A DNA stretch of 64,000 nucleotides from an uncultured Bacteroidia bacterium. Lineage in GTDB: Bacteria > Bacteroidota > Bacteroidia > Bacteroidales > Prolixibacteraceae. Position 1 is the stretch's first letter. Each line of letters opens with the position of its first letter. The stretch covers positions 1 to 64,000 of the forward strand of contig CAIVGL010000011.1 of NCBI GenBank assembly GCA_903905505.1. The letters run 5' to 3'. Both the position numbers and the translations under genes were made by a program. Below the pieces are notes generated by a model that saw only the letters and a program-made list of their open reading frames with translations, was not told the origin of the DNA and searched no databases. This document shows, piece by piece, positions 17,795 through 26,585 of the stretch.

Positions 17795-19150
17795 ATGATT
17801 AAAGTTCGCATTAAAAATTTTCTTGTCTTTGGAGTCTTAATCTTAACTCCGGCTATTCTAAACGCTCAAGATAAGGTTATTGATCAGGTTCTTGCAGTAG
17901 TTGGAAGTAATCCCATCTTAAAGTCCGATATCGAGACTCAAGTCATCCAGAATCAAGCACAGGGGATCAATCTTCAAGGGGATGTTAAATGTGCCATATT
18001 AGAGCAACTACTAGAGCAGAAGTTGTTACTTGCTGAAGCAGAATTAGATACTTTAATTGTGGTGACCGACAATCAAATTAATCAGCAAATGGACCGTCGG
18101 ATGAACTATTTTATTGAAAATATTGGGTCAGAAAAAGAGGTTGAGAAATATTTTAGTAAGCCAATTATGCAACTTAAGTCGGAGATGAGCGAGACTATAA
18201 AAGAGCAGCTTAAAACTGAGCAAATGCAGACTAAAATTATCTCTAAGGTTACTGCAACGCCCTCTGAAGTGCGACAGTATTATAAATCTTTATCCTCAAA
18301 AGATATTCCTGAAATTGGCTCTCAGCTTGAATATGCACAGATTACGATGTTACCAAATATTACGGAGAAGCAAGATTTAGAAGTTAAAGCTAAGCTTCGA
18401 GAGTTTAAGAAACGAATTGATAATGGGGATAATTTTGCTACCCTTGCAATCATGTATTCTGAAGATCCTGGATCAGCTAGAAATGGTGGTGAGATGGATT
18501 ATGTTGGTCGGGCAATGCTTGATGCAACTTTTGCAACTGAAGCCTTTAACTTAAAGCCGAATCAAATTTCAAAAGTTGTCCGAAGTGAATTTGGTTATCA
18601 CATCATTCAATTAATTGATCGAAAGGGAGAGAAAATTAAATGTCGTCATATACTTATTCGACCTAAGATTGATCCGAAGGAGTTGGAGTCAGCAAAAAAT
18701 AAAATTGATACTGTGGCTGATTTTGTGCGTAAAGGAAAGCTTATTTGGGAACAGGCTTGTTATTTGTATTCATCCGATAAAACGACACGTAATAATGGGG
18801 GATTGGTTACTTCACAACGAAACGGTTCCGCTAAATTTGAAATGTCAGAGATTGATCCTGATGTGAGTAAGGTGATTGCAAACATGAATGTAGGCGAAAC
18901 TTCTCGCCCATTTTTAACTCTTGATGATAAACAACGTCAGGTGTATAAGATTATAAAGCTGAACAATAAATCGAATCCGCATAAAGCAAATATGCAAGAG
19001 GATTATCAACGACTTACTGAGATGTTTTTAGCTAAGAAGAAGGAAGAAACCTTTCGTAAGTGGATCGATAAACAGCAAGCAAAGACTTATATTCATGTGG
19101 ATGATTCTTATGCGAACTGCAATTTCAAGCTTAAATCTTGGAAAAAATAG
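17795..19150 (+). CDS. surA: SurA-like periplasmic peptidyl-prolyl isomerase (parvulin)
   Basis: Periplasmic chaperone and prolyl isomerase for outer-membrane proteins. 451 aa from the chosen ATG, which gives a standard signal peptide (MIKVRIKNFLVFGVLILTPAILNA, then QDKVIDQVLAVVG). A longer frame begins at an ATG at 17774, 7 codons upstream. The N-terminal SurA_N-like helical region (VLAVVGSNPILKSDIETQ) is followed by two parvulin domains (about residues 175-275 with YSEDPGSARNGGEMDYVGRA and FGYHIIQLIDRKGEK, and 280-400 with CRHILIRPK and NNGGLV). It is 31 nt before the OstA-like gene, so outer-membrane protein and LPS assembly are linked here. Confidence 0.92.
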   Translation: MIKVRIKNFLVFGVLILTPAILNAQDKVIDQVLAVVGSNPILKSDIETQVIQNQAQGINLQGDVKCAILEQLLEQKLLLAEAELDTLIVVTDNQINQQMDRRMNYFIENIGSEKEVEKYFSKPIMQLKSEMSETIKEQLKTEQMQTKIISKVTATPSEVRQYYKSLSSKDIPEIGSQLEYAQITMLPNITEKQDLEVKAKLREFKKRIDNGDNFATLAIMYSEDPGSARNGGEMDYVGRAMLDATFATEAFNLKPNQISKVVRSEFGYHIIQLIDRKGEKIKCRHILIRPKIDPKELESAKNKIDTVADFVRKGKLIWEQACYLYSSDKTTRNNGGLVTSQRNGSAKFEMSEIDPDVSKVIANMNVGETSRPFLTLDDKQRQVYKIIKLNNKSNPHKANMQEDYQRLTEMFLAKKKEETFRKWIDKQQAKTYIHVDDSYANCNFKLKSWKK

Positions 19151-19181
19151 ATTGCTGATCTAGTCTATAGCATCAATCAAA

Positions 19182-20789
19182 ATGAGACAATCATTTACCG
19201 TTAATTCTTATCCTTTAATTTTATTTGTTGTTGGGTTGTTTTTTATTCAAGCCACACAGCCTCAGGATGGAAGGAAGAAGAAAAAGGTTGATATTGAAAA
19301 TGCTGACTTGTATACCTATGACGCGTCGATTATTGCCAATGCCCAACGCCTGTTAGGTAATGTAAGGTTTCGACACAATCAAGCACTGATGTTTTGTGAT
19401 AGTGCTTATTCCTATAATGATAGCAATAGATTTGACGCCTTTGGTCATGTACATATTATTCAAGGTGATACTCTTCATATGTATGGTGATAAAATGTTCT
19501 ACAATGGCGATACTCGGATGGCTCGATTTGTTCGCAATGTTAAGCTGGTTGATAAGTCGATTACACTAACCACGGAAGCGATGGATTTTGATCTGGGTTC
19601 GAATGTGGGGTATTACAACCATAATGGTAAGATTGTCGATACAACAAACGTACTTACCAGTGTTGTTGGACGCTATTATTCGAATGAGAACATGATGTTC
19701 TTTAAGGATTCAGTGGTTTTAACCAATAAGGATTTTGTGCTACGCGCCGATACGTTAAAATACAATAGTGAAACTGAGAAGGCTTTTATAGTCGGACCTA
19801 CAACCATAAAAGGGACGAAGAAAGATGGTGTTCTTTATTCGGAAAGAGGTTGGTATGATACTCGAAAAAATCTTGCTGAACTTTATCGTTCGTCAAAAAT
19901 CACCAACAAATCTCAAGTTCTTGAAGGGGATACCCTATTCTACGATCGTAAAACAGGAAATGGGAGAGGTCGCCACCGAGTGACTCTTCGAGATACAACC
20001 AATCATGTTGTCATTAAGGGCAAGTTTGGTATCTACAACGAAAATTCAAAGCTGGCATTTGTTACGGATTCGGCCATGTTTATTCAATATGGTAAAAAGG
20101 ATACCCTTTATATGCATGCTGATACCCTTCGAACTATGCCTGATACTGCCACGACCAAACAAAAAGATGGAAAGTATTTTTTAGCCTTTCACAATGTACG
20201 GTTTCATAAGAGGGATTTGCAGGGAAGATGCGATTCGCTGAGTTATCGAATGATCGATTCGACCATGTTTATGTTCCATGATCCAATTATTTGGTCAGAG
20301 AAAAATCAAATGACAGCTGAGAAAATACAATTTGTTTCGAAAACACCTGATCCAAGTATTGCTAATTTAGAGGGTAATGCTTTTATTGTGATGTCACAAG
20401 ATTCGCTGCTTTTTAACCAGATCTCAGGAAAACTCATCGTAGGGCAGATATTTAATAATAAACTGCGCGTTGCTGATGTTAACGGAAATTCGCAGACCCT
20501 TTATTATTTGAAAGAAAACAATAGAAATTCAGGTATGAATAAACTGTTGAGTAGTAAAATTAAGTTGCACTTAACAGATAATCATATTGATAGCATCCGA
20601 TTTTATCCCAAGCCTGAGGGGCGAACAATTCCAATGTTGGAAATTAAGCCTGAGGACAAGAGTCTGGATGGTTTTATCTGGCGCGATACCGAAAGGCCTA
20701 GAAATGCGAATGACCTCTATCCAATTGATGAGAAGCGCAAAAAAAATGCAGGCTCTATAAAAAAACCTGCATTGTCTAATAAAAACTAG
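19182..20789 (+). CDS. OstA/LptA-like LPS-transport protein
   Basis: Exported 535-aa protein with an N-terminal hydrophobic segment (YPLILFVVGLFFIQAT) and a long succession of beta-jellyroll repeats of the OstA/LptA type (for example LLGNVRFRHNQALMFCDSA, AFGHVHIIQGDTLHMYGDKM, VLRADTLKYNSETEKAFIVG). It probably forms part of the periplasmic LPS bridge or an LptD-like N-domain; no C-terminal barrel is present. It follows the surA-like gene. The last 45 bases carry a hairpin that acts as a terminator for the opposite strand. Confidence 0.88.
   Translation: MRQSFTVNSYPLILFVVGLFFIQATQPQDGRKKKKVDIENADLYTYDASIIANAQRLLGNVRFRHNQALMFCDSAYSYNDSNRFDAFGHVHIIQGDTLHMYGDKMFYNGDTRMARFVRNVKLVDKSITLTTEAMDFDLGSNVGYYNHNGKIVDTTNVLTSVVGRYYSNENMMFFKDSVVLTNKDFVLRADTLKYNSETEKAFIVGPTTIKGTKKDGVLYSERGWYDTRKNLAELYRSSKITNKSQVLEGDTLFYDRKTGNGRGRHRVTLRDTTNHVVIKGKFGIYNENSKLAFVTDSAMFIQYGKKDTLYMHADTLRTMPDTATTKQKDGKYFLAFHNVRFHKRDLQGRCDSLSYRMIDSTMFMFHDPIIWSEKNQMTAEKIQFVSKTPDPSIANLEGNAFIVMSQDSLLFNQISGKLIVGQIFNNKLRVADVNGNSQTLYYLKENNRNSGMNKLLSSKIKLHLTDNHIDSIRFYPKPEGRTIPMLEIKPEDKSLDGFIWRDTERPRNANDLYPIDEKRKKNAGSIKKPALSNKN
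20739..20773 (-). terminator. leftward intrinsic terminator inside the 3' end of the OstA-like gene
   Basis: Read leftward: AATGCAGG, a 13-nt loop, CCTGCATT, then an unbroken T run (A tract 20739-20746 on the + strand). It would stop transcripts of the 73-aa gene. The same bases encode the Lys/Ala-rich end of the OstA-like protein. Confidence 0.75.
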
Positions 20790-20796
20790 TTATTAT

Positions 20797-21018
20797 CTAG
20801 TATTCATCTTCGTTGAAAAAGAAATCATCTTTACTTGGATAGTCAGGCCAGATATCTTCAATTGATTCATAAATTTCCCCTTCGTCTTCCATTTCCTGTA
20901 GGTTTTCAATCACTTCCAATGGAGCTCCTGATCGAATGGCAAAATCGATTAACTCATCCTTCGAGGCAGGCCAAGGTGCATCTTCTAGTTTAGAGGCTAA
21001 TTCTAATGTCCAGTACAT
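20797..21018 (-). CDS. small acidic DUF2795-type protein
   Basis: 73-aa cytoplasmic acidic protein, MYWTLELASKLEDAPWPASKDELIDFAIRSGAP and an Asp/Glu-rich tail, written here as two stretches: MYWTLELASKLEDAPWPASK and DELIDFAIRSGAPLEVIENL. The PWPASKDELIDFAIRSGAP part matches the DUF2795 fold (a small helical domain, function unknown) found as a stand-alone gene in Bacteroidota. It is separated from the adenosyltransferase by 88 nt and followed by an intrinsic terminator. Confidence 0.85.
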   Translation of the reverse strand: MYWTLELASKLEDAPWPASKDELIDFAIRSGAPLEVIENLQEMEDEGEIYESIEDIWPDYPSKDDFFFNEDEY

Positions 21019-21106
21019 ATTTAATTTTTAAGATTTTAGTATGCTTTTCCCAAAGCGCGATTTTAACACTTATTTTTATAAAATAAAAACTAAACCGTTG
21101 TTTTTT

Positions 21107-21652
21107 TTATGATTTCCACGGAATTTCTTCAATACCGCTATCTTGAGCTACTTTACGCGATAATACATAAAGGAAATCGGATAGTCGATTTAGATATTTT
21201 AAGATAGGCTCAGGCACTATAATCTCTGCCGAAAGTTGATAAGTCCTTCTTTCAGCCCTTCGACATACGGTACGCGCAAGATGACAGTATGAGACGGCAT
21301 TGTTCCCGCCTGGTAGAAGAAAGTTCGTTAATGGAGGCAAGTTATCTAAAATTTGATCCATTCGATTTTCAAGAACATTAATATGGGTGGTAATGGAATT
21401 GTAATTTGGTTCGGTTTTAACTTGACTTGAATCGGTGGCTAACAATGCTCCAATAACAAATAAATTATTTTGTATCTCAATTAAGTCTGTCGTATCTTCC
21501 GCTTTTAGGTCTTGCGAACGGACTAATCCAATCCATGAGTTTAATTCGTCAACTGTCCCATAGGCTTCTAATCGCAGATCGTATTTCTTAACCCGCGTTC
21601 CGCCAATTAATCCGGTAGTTCCATCATCACCTGTACGAGTATAAACACGCAT
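21107..21652 (-). CDS. cob(I)yrinic acid a,c-diamide adenosyltransferase (PduO type)
   Basis: ATP:cob(I)alamin adenosyltransferase making adenosylcobalamin, soluble trimer. 181 aa. Motifs: the ATP-binding N-terminus YTRTGDDGTTGLIGGTRVKK, AYGTVDELNSWIGLVRSQD, and FLLPGGNNAVSYCHLARTVC followed by RRAERR. It starts 17 nt after the ABC ATPase gene on the same strand. This may be simple read-through, because cobalamin adenosylation has no known link to such exporters. Confidence 0.94.
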   Translation of the reverse strand: MRVYTRTGDDGTTGLIGGTRVKKYDLRLEAYGTVDELNSWIGLVRSQDLKAEDTTDLIEIQNNLFVIGALLATDSSQVKTEPNYNSITTHINVLENRMDQILDNLPPLTNFLLPGGNNAVSYCHLARTVCRRAERRTYQLSAEIIVPEPILKYLNRLSDFLYVLSRKVAQDSGIEEIPWKS

Positions 21653-21669
21653 CCTTCGAGTTATTTAAA

Positions 21670-22368
21670 TTAATAGATTGGATTCTTATTGATTTGGTCG
21701 GTGGCTATTTCACCATCTTTAAGTTTGATGATGCGATGAGCATGCTTCGCAATATCTTCCTCGTGTGTCACTAAGATTATCGTGTTCCCCGCTGCATGAA
21801 TGGCTGCAAAGAGTTTCATAATCTCCTCTGAAGTCTTAGAATCTAGGTTACCTGTAGGTTCATCGGCTAATAATATCGACGGTGTATTGATCAATGCTCT
21901 AGCTACAGCCACACGCTGACGCTGTCCACCCGATAGTTCATTGGGTTTATGCTCCATTCGGTCGCTTAAGCCAACGCTGACCAGTTTTTCAGTGGCAAGC
22001 TTGATCCGTTCACCTTTGTCAATTCCTGCATAGACTAAAGGCAACATTACATTTTCAAGTGCCGAATATCGAGGGAGTAGATTAAAAGTCTGAAAAACAA
22101 AGCCGATTTCAGTGTTTCGGATCTCCGCTAGTCGATCATCATTTAACATGCTTACATCTTTACTGTTAAGTGTGTAAGTGCCAGATGTAGGAGTGTCAAG
22201 ACACCCAATGATATTCATTAGTGTTGATTTTCCGGATCCTGATGTGCCCATGATCGCCACATAATCTCCTTTGATGATATCTAGAGATATAGAGCGCAAA
22301 GCCAAGACCGCCTGTGTGCCTACTTGGTAGTTTTTTACGATATCACGAAGCTCAATTAATTTTTCCAT
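21670..22368 (-). CDS. ABC transporter ATP-binding protein (MacB/LolD type)
   Basis: Energises the export system encoded upstream. 232 aa: Walker [10 protein letters not shown] (about residues 40-48), Q-loop [11 protein letters not shown], signature [15 protein letters not shown], Walker [15 protein letters not shown]-loop VTHE. This is the LolD/MacB/FtsE class used by permeases of the FtsX/MacB fold. It is the last export gene of the leftward operon, 86 nt after the second adaptor. Confidence 0.94.
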   Translation of the reverse strand: MEKLIELRDIVKNYQVGTQAVLALRSISLDIIKGDYVAIMGTSGSGKSTLMNIIGCLDTPTSGTYTLNSKDVSMLNDDRLAEIRNTEIGFVFQTFNLLPRYSALENVMLPLVYAGIDKGERIKLATEKLVSVGLSDRMEHKPNELSGGQRQRVAVARALINTPSILLADEPTGNLDSKTSEEIMKLFAAIHAAGNTIILVTHEEDIAKHAHRIIKLKDGEIATDQINKNPIY

Positions 22369-22454
22369 TCTTTGTTTCTAGCTTTTACAAATCTACAAAA
22401 AAATGTCCTTTATTTTGTTAGCTAATCTTTACTTCTACGTTATGGGAAAAGTAA

Positions 22455-23693
22455 TTAAAGCTCCGGCCTATTCAATAAAATTAACTCTCCATTAGTTAAT
22501 CCGCTTTTTATCACCACCTGTTTGTCGCTTTTGATTCCTGCAATAACTTCTTTCTTTCGATTCTCTCCGAAGCTTTTAGTGATTACATATTGCTTTCCAT
22601 TTTCTAGGATTAATGCTGTTCGTGGAATGACTAATACATTTGACTCTTTTGCAATAATAATTTCATTGTTAGTCGTCATTGCAGGCTTTATTTTGTTTTT
22701 CTCACTAGATATTCGAATATTTACCTTGAAAACCTTAGAGTCAAAACCTACCATCTCCTGTCCGACATTGGATATACTTGAAATGACTCCAATACGTTGC
22801 TCGTTCTTTAGCGCATCTACAAATACTCTTGCACTGTCGCCAATTTTAATTTTTGAGATGTAAATCTCCTCAACATAGGTTTCCGAATTTAAAACAGATA
22901 ATTCAGGTAACGTCGCAATGGTTGGACTATGCATACTTACCATTGCTTCAATAGTTATTTTTCTAGGTCCACTTCGACCAAATGTTCTTCCATAAATTAA
23001 CATTCCATCTTTTGGCGCTTTAATCCTGGCTTGTTCAAAAGCTATCCCGTAATTCTTGTCTTTTAACCTTAACCTTCGGATAACCTCTTCGTCTCTTTTA
23101 ATCCGTATGCGTAGTGATTTTTGAAGGATAAGATAGGCGCGATACTTTTCGTCATACTGCATCGAAGTTCTTTCATAGGCCATAGCTGCCTTACGTTGAT
23201 AGGCAGGCGATTCATATACAGATTGTTCTAGCTCTATTTTCTTTACTTTCACATCGAAGGTGAATTGTTCAAGATCCTGACGAAGTGCGACAAGGTCTAC
23301 TGCACTATCTATCTTAGAGTCTGTAAGTTCAAATGCCTCTTTTTTAAGAATTTCCTCGTTTGACTCCTTATACTGCTTGATCGTTCCTTGGTCAAGTAGT
23401 GCGACATAATCGCCTTGCTTAACAATCGATCCTTCAGGTATTAAGTCTTTGATACGTGATTCGTAAAGTTCTAAGGTTGCATCTCCAAAAATATCTGGAA
23501 TCGTTATTAAAGTTGATTTTTCACTTTGAATCTCACCTTTACATGCAATGATCGATTCGAAGTTTTCACGCTTAACCTTATAGTAATTTACAGATGGTTT
23601 ACCCTTTAGGAAGAAAACAGCCAGATTAACTAGGACGATCAACCCAATGCTCGCTATGGCAACTTTTTTCTTGTGATGTCTGATATAACTCAT
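22455..23693 (-). CDS. HlyD/MacA-type periplasmic adaptor (second of the operon)
   Basis: 412-aa membrane-fusion protein. One N-terminal transmembrane anchor (VAIASIGLIVLVNLAVFFL), a lipoyl-like domain (EGSIVKQGDYVALLDQG), a coiled-coil hairpin (residues about 110-215), the second half-lipoyl (RIKAPKDGMLIYG), a beta-barrel domain and the C-terminal membrane-proximal domain. It bridges the inner-membrane permease and the TolC channel. Its ATG overlaps the TolC stop by 4 nt. Confidence 0.92.
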   Translation of the reverse strand: MSYIRHHKKKVAIASIGLIVLVNLAVFFLKGKPSVNYYKVKRENFESIIACKGEIQSEKSTLITIPDIFGDATLELYESRIKDLIPEGSIVKQGDYVALLDQGTIKQYKESNEEILKKEAFELTDSKIDSAVDLVALRQDLEQFTFDVKVKKIELEQSVYESPAYQRKAAMAYERTSMQYDEKYRAYLILQKSLRIRIKRDEEVIRRLRLKDKNYGIAFEQARIKAPKDGMLIYGRTFGRSGPRKITIEAMVSMHSPTIATLPELSVLNSETYVEEIYISKIKIGDSARVFVDALKNEQRIGVISSISNVGQEMVGFDSKVFKVNIRISSEKNKIKPAMTTNNEIIIAKESNVLVIPRTALILENGKQYVITKSFGENRKKEVIAGIKSDKQVVIKSGLTNGELILLNRPEL

Positions 23694-25177
23694 TGATTAA
23701 TGATTTTATCGAAATCAGCACTTAGATCAACTCCACGTTCAAAATCATGCAATGTTAGTTCTCTTATCAGGTAATAGGAGATCCAATATTTGCGCAACGA
23801 GCTAATGTAAGCTCTTCGGGCATTTTCTAAATCATTGCGGGCCAGATTTAGCTTTGTTACATCTAATTTTCCAATTTTAAAGCGGCGCATCGTGACATCG
23901 AAGCCTAACTGAGCTATCGTATCAGCCCGCGCTGAATTTAATACTTGATTAGCTTGCAGGTTAAACTCCATAACATTCATAACGACAGATTGCTCAAAGT
24001 CTATGCGCTCCTGTTTTATGCTGTTCACCACAACCTCCCTATTTGATTTAGCCATCAAGATTTGCCCTCTTCTCTTGCCCCAATCGATGATTGGAACCGA
24101 CAATCCTACGATGGCAATATTTTGAAACTTATTGGGATTTTGATACGCATTTGATACGGCTAGACCAGTCTGGTTTAAACCTGCAGAAACACTTATGTCA
24201 GCACTTAGTCCATTCTTGGCCTTCACTAAACTAACGTTATTGTCCTCTTCTAACAATCGCTCGTTTTGAGATATGATGTTTGGATTGTTGCTCATCGATT
24301 TTTGAATCGCTTCGTCAGTTCCAATTTGTAAGTTTTTCGAAATCGTTGTTGGAATCACACATTCAACGACTGTTTTTTTATCAAACCCTAAAAAAGAGTT
24401 AAGGTCTGATCGAGCTCTAACTAACCCTTGATTGGCTTTGATTAAGGCAAGTTTGGCATTCATTAAGTTAAGCTCAAAATTTAACAGCTCATCCTGCGTA
24501 ACAGTGCCTACTTGATATCTTCCTTTCCCAATTTGATAGAGTGTATCCGAATTCGCGAGATTTGTTTTGGCTATTTTAATCTCAATCTGAGCATCCACTA
24601 AGGTGAAAAACTTACTTGTAGCTTTTATCGAAATATCTTCTTTCGATTGAATAAATCCTTTTTTAGCCATGTCAAATCTCAAGGGCTCTATTTTAGATTT
24701 CCATCGCATACTATTGTAGCCGTTTACCCGTTGAGTGTATCCAATACCAATAGTATTTGCCGAGAAGGTGGTTAGTTTTGAACCGAAAAAGTTTCTGGCC
24801 ATCCCTAAGTCTGAACTTAGGGAGAGGTTACCTCCTGTAAGTGCAATATTCTGATTTAATTTTAAAGAGGTGCTTGAGGTGATATTCTTTTGCTCGCTAT
24901 ACTGCCAAGTCTGATTTTGCGGAACATAATCCTGCCTGATTGAATTGTTGTATGAAAAAGGGTTTGCTCCAACGGATAAGAATGGCAGCTTGTCAGCGCG
25001 ATAGTACTTAAAAGCATAATAGCTTGCTAAATACATGTTCTGTTGTTTAAAGGCATCAATAGACTGCTTGGTAGCTTGATCAATGATGTCTGTTAAGGTC
25101 AGCTTTTTTGTTTGCTCTTGAGCTAGAGCTGTAAACGAAAAGAAAATAACTGTGACTAGGATTAATATGTGATTCAT
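23690..25177 (-). CDS. TolC-family outer-membrane channel protein
   Basis: Outer-membrane exit duct, about 495 aa. Signal peptide MNHILILVTVIFFSFTALA before QEQTKKLTLTDIIDQA; two TolC-type helical repeats follow (for example GRYQVGTVTQDELLNFELNL in the first and RRFKIGKLDVTKLNLARNDL in the second). I chose the ATG at 25177; the open frame reaches a TTG 9 nt upstream. It lies 10 nt after the permease gene and overlaps the next adaptor gene (ATGA). Confidence 0.92.
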   Translation of the reverse strand: MNHILILVTVIFFSFTALAQEQTKKLTLTDIIDQATKQSIDAFKQQNMYLASYYAFKYYRADKLPFLSVGANPFSYNNSIRQDYVPQNQTWQYSEQKNITSSTSLKLNQNIALTGGNLSLSSDLGMARNFFGSKLTTFSANTIGIGYTQRVNGYNSMRWKSKIEPLRFDMAKKGFIQSKEDISIKATSKFFTLVDAQIEIKIAKTNLANSDTLYQIGKGRYQVGTVTQDELLNFELNLMNAKLALIKANQGLVRARSDLNSFLGFDKKTVVECVIPTTISKNLQIGTDEAIQKSMSNNPNIISQNERLLEEDNNVSLVKAKNGLSADISVSAGLNQTGLAVSNAYQNPNKFQNIAIVGLSVPIIDWGKRRGQILMAKSNREVVVNSIKQERIDFEQSVVMNVMEFNLQANQVLNSARADTIAQLGFDVTMRRFKIGKLDVTKLNLARNDLENARRAYISSLRKYWISYYLIRELTLHDFERGVDLSADFDKIINQ

Positions 25178-25187
25178 AATTGGCAAC

Positions 25188-26558
25188 TTATTGTCTTAAT
25201 GATTCAACAGGATCTTTTTCTGCAGCTCTTTTAGCCGGCAGATAACCAAAGATAATCCCGATAAATACCGATACTCCAAAAGAAACAAAAATTGAAAAAA
25301 TAGAGATGATTGTTTTAATGTCAAACATCGTTTGTATAATCTTCGATAAGGCAACACCTAGGATAATACCTAGAATTCCCCCAGCTACACTAATCAGTGT
25401 TGATTCGGATAAAAATTGGAATACGATATCTTTTCTAGATGCCCCGATAGCTTGTCGTGTACCAATCTCTCGTATGCGCTCCATTACAGAGGCTAACATA
25501 ATATTCATAATTCCAATACCACCAACGATAAGTGAGATTCCTGCGATTGCACCTAATACGATATTGAATATATTTTTAGTTTTTTGCTGCTGTTTTAATA
25601 ATAATTCAGGAATGCTAATTTCAAAATCTTGAATTTTGTTGTGCTTACGAATAAGCATGTTTCCAGCGATTTTAGCCGTTGCCGTTAATTGACTTGTCTC
25701 CTTAACTCGAACGATTATTTTGTCAAGTTGATTGTTGTCAAGCGTTTTGGCCGCTTGGCTATTTGAACTACTTGCTAGGCTTGCCTGTTTGACTTCATCA
25801 CTTCGAATTAATCCTCTATTTCTAAATCGCAGTAACATCGTTTTTGCTGGAATAATTATGCTATTGTCTGTGCTGCTGATCGCCATAGTTCCACTGCTGC
25901 TACCCGCAAAGCTTCGTCTTTCAATAACTCCAATAACAAGAAGCCAGATTTGTCCACATTTGATGTATTTCCCTACAGGTGACTCCTGGTTAAAGAAAAC
26001 GTTTTTTACATTATTCCCAATGATACAGACAGGTCGTCCTTCATTGAGGTGTGATTGGTGAAATAATGTGCCGCTTTCTAACTTTATATCAAAAAGGTTA
26101 AAGTAAGTATTGTCGGTTCCATCAAGTTTTATGGGACTACTAATGTCATGCAGAATAGCATTGTAATTAAATGTGATGATTGGACAAACATCTTGAACTG
26201 TTGGGATAATCTGTTTGATGGCTTCTGCATCAAGCATGGTTAATCCCTTTGAGAACTTTTTCTTGCTTCCGTTAATTTGGTTCGCTTCTGATGCTGCAGT
26301 GGATTTCGTGTCATTGGTACTCGCTTGATCGGCCTGTTGGATCGGAGTAATGATAATATTATTTACCCCAACCATTTTAATCTGATCTAGGATCTCTTGC
26401 TCTGCACCATTGCCAATGGCTAACATACTTATTACAGCAGCCACTCCAAATATAATCCCCAATGCCGTTAAAAGTGATTTTACTTTATTTGCAAATATGG
26501 CTTCCACGGCAATAAGTACATTGTAGGAATAACGTTTATAATAAGCTTTTATTTTCAT
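25188..26558 (-). CDS. ABC transporter permease (MacB-like)
   Basis: Inner-membrane permease of the MacB/FtsX fold, 456 aa: an N-terminal transmembrane helix (KSLLTALGIIFGVAAVISML, residues about 25-45), a large periplasmic MacB-PCD-like domain (about 50-325) and three C-terminal helices (starting NIFNIVLGAIAGISLIVGGI). MREIGTRQAIGA-type coupling sequence appears as REIGTRQAIGASRKDI. Unlike true MacB the ATPase is a separate gene. A Ser/Thr/Asn-rich insertion (residues about 75-100) is less conserved. Confidence 0.92.
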   Translation of the reverse strand: MKIKAYYKRYSYNVLIAVEAIFANKVKSLLTALGIIFGVAAVISMLAIGNGAEQEILDQIKMVGVNNIIITPIQQADQASTNDTKSTAASEANQINGSKKKFSKGLTMLDAEAIKQIIPTVQDVCPIITFNYNAILHDISSPIKLDGTDNTYFNLFDIKLESGTLFHQSHLNEGRPVCIIGNNVKNVFFNQESPVGKYIKCGQIWLLVIGVIERRSFAGSSSGTMAISSTDNSIIIPAKTMLLRFRNRGLIRSDEVKQASLASSSNSQAAKTLDNNQLDKIIVRVKETSQLTATAKIAGNMLIRKHNKIQDFEISIPELLLKQQQKTKNIFNIVLGAIAGISLIVGGIGIMNIMLASVMERIREIGTRQAIGASRKDIVFQFLSESTLISVAGGILGIILGVALSKIIQTMFDIKTIISIFSIFVSFGVSVFIGIIFGYLPAKRAAEKDPVESLRQ

Positions 26559-26585
26559 GAATACAGATTTTTTTAACCTTAAGCT

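Noticed and set aside
21107-21652. Adenosyltransferase as a functional part of the export operon
   Set aside because: Close spacing only; no known role of cobalamin adenosylation in MacB-type export.
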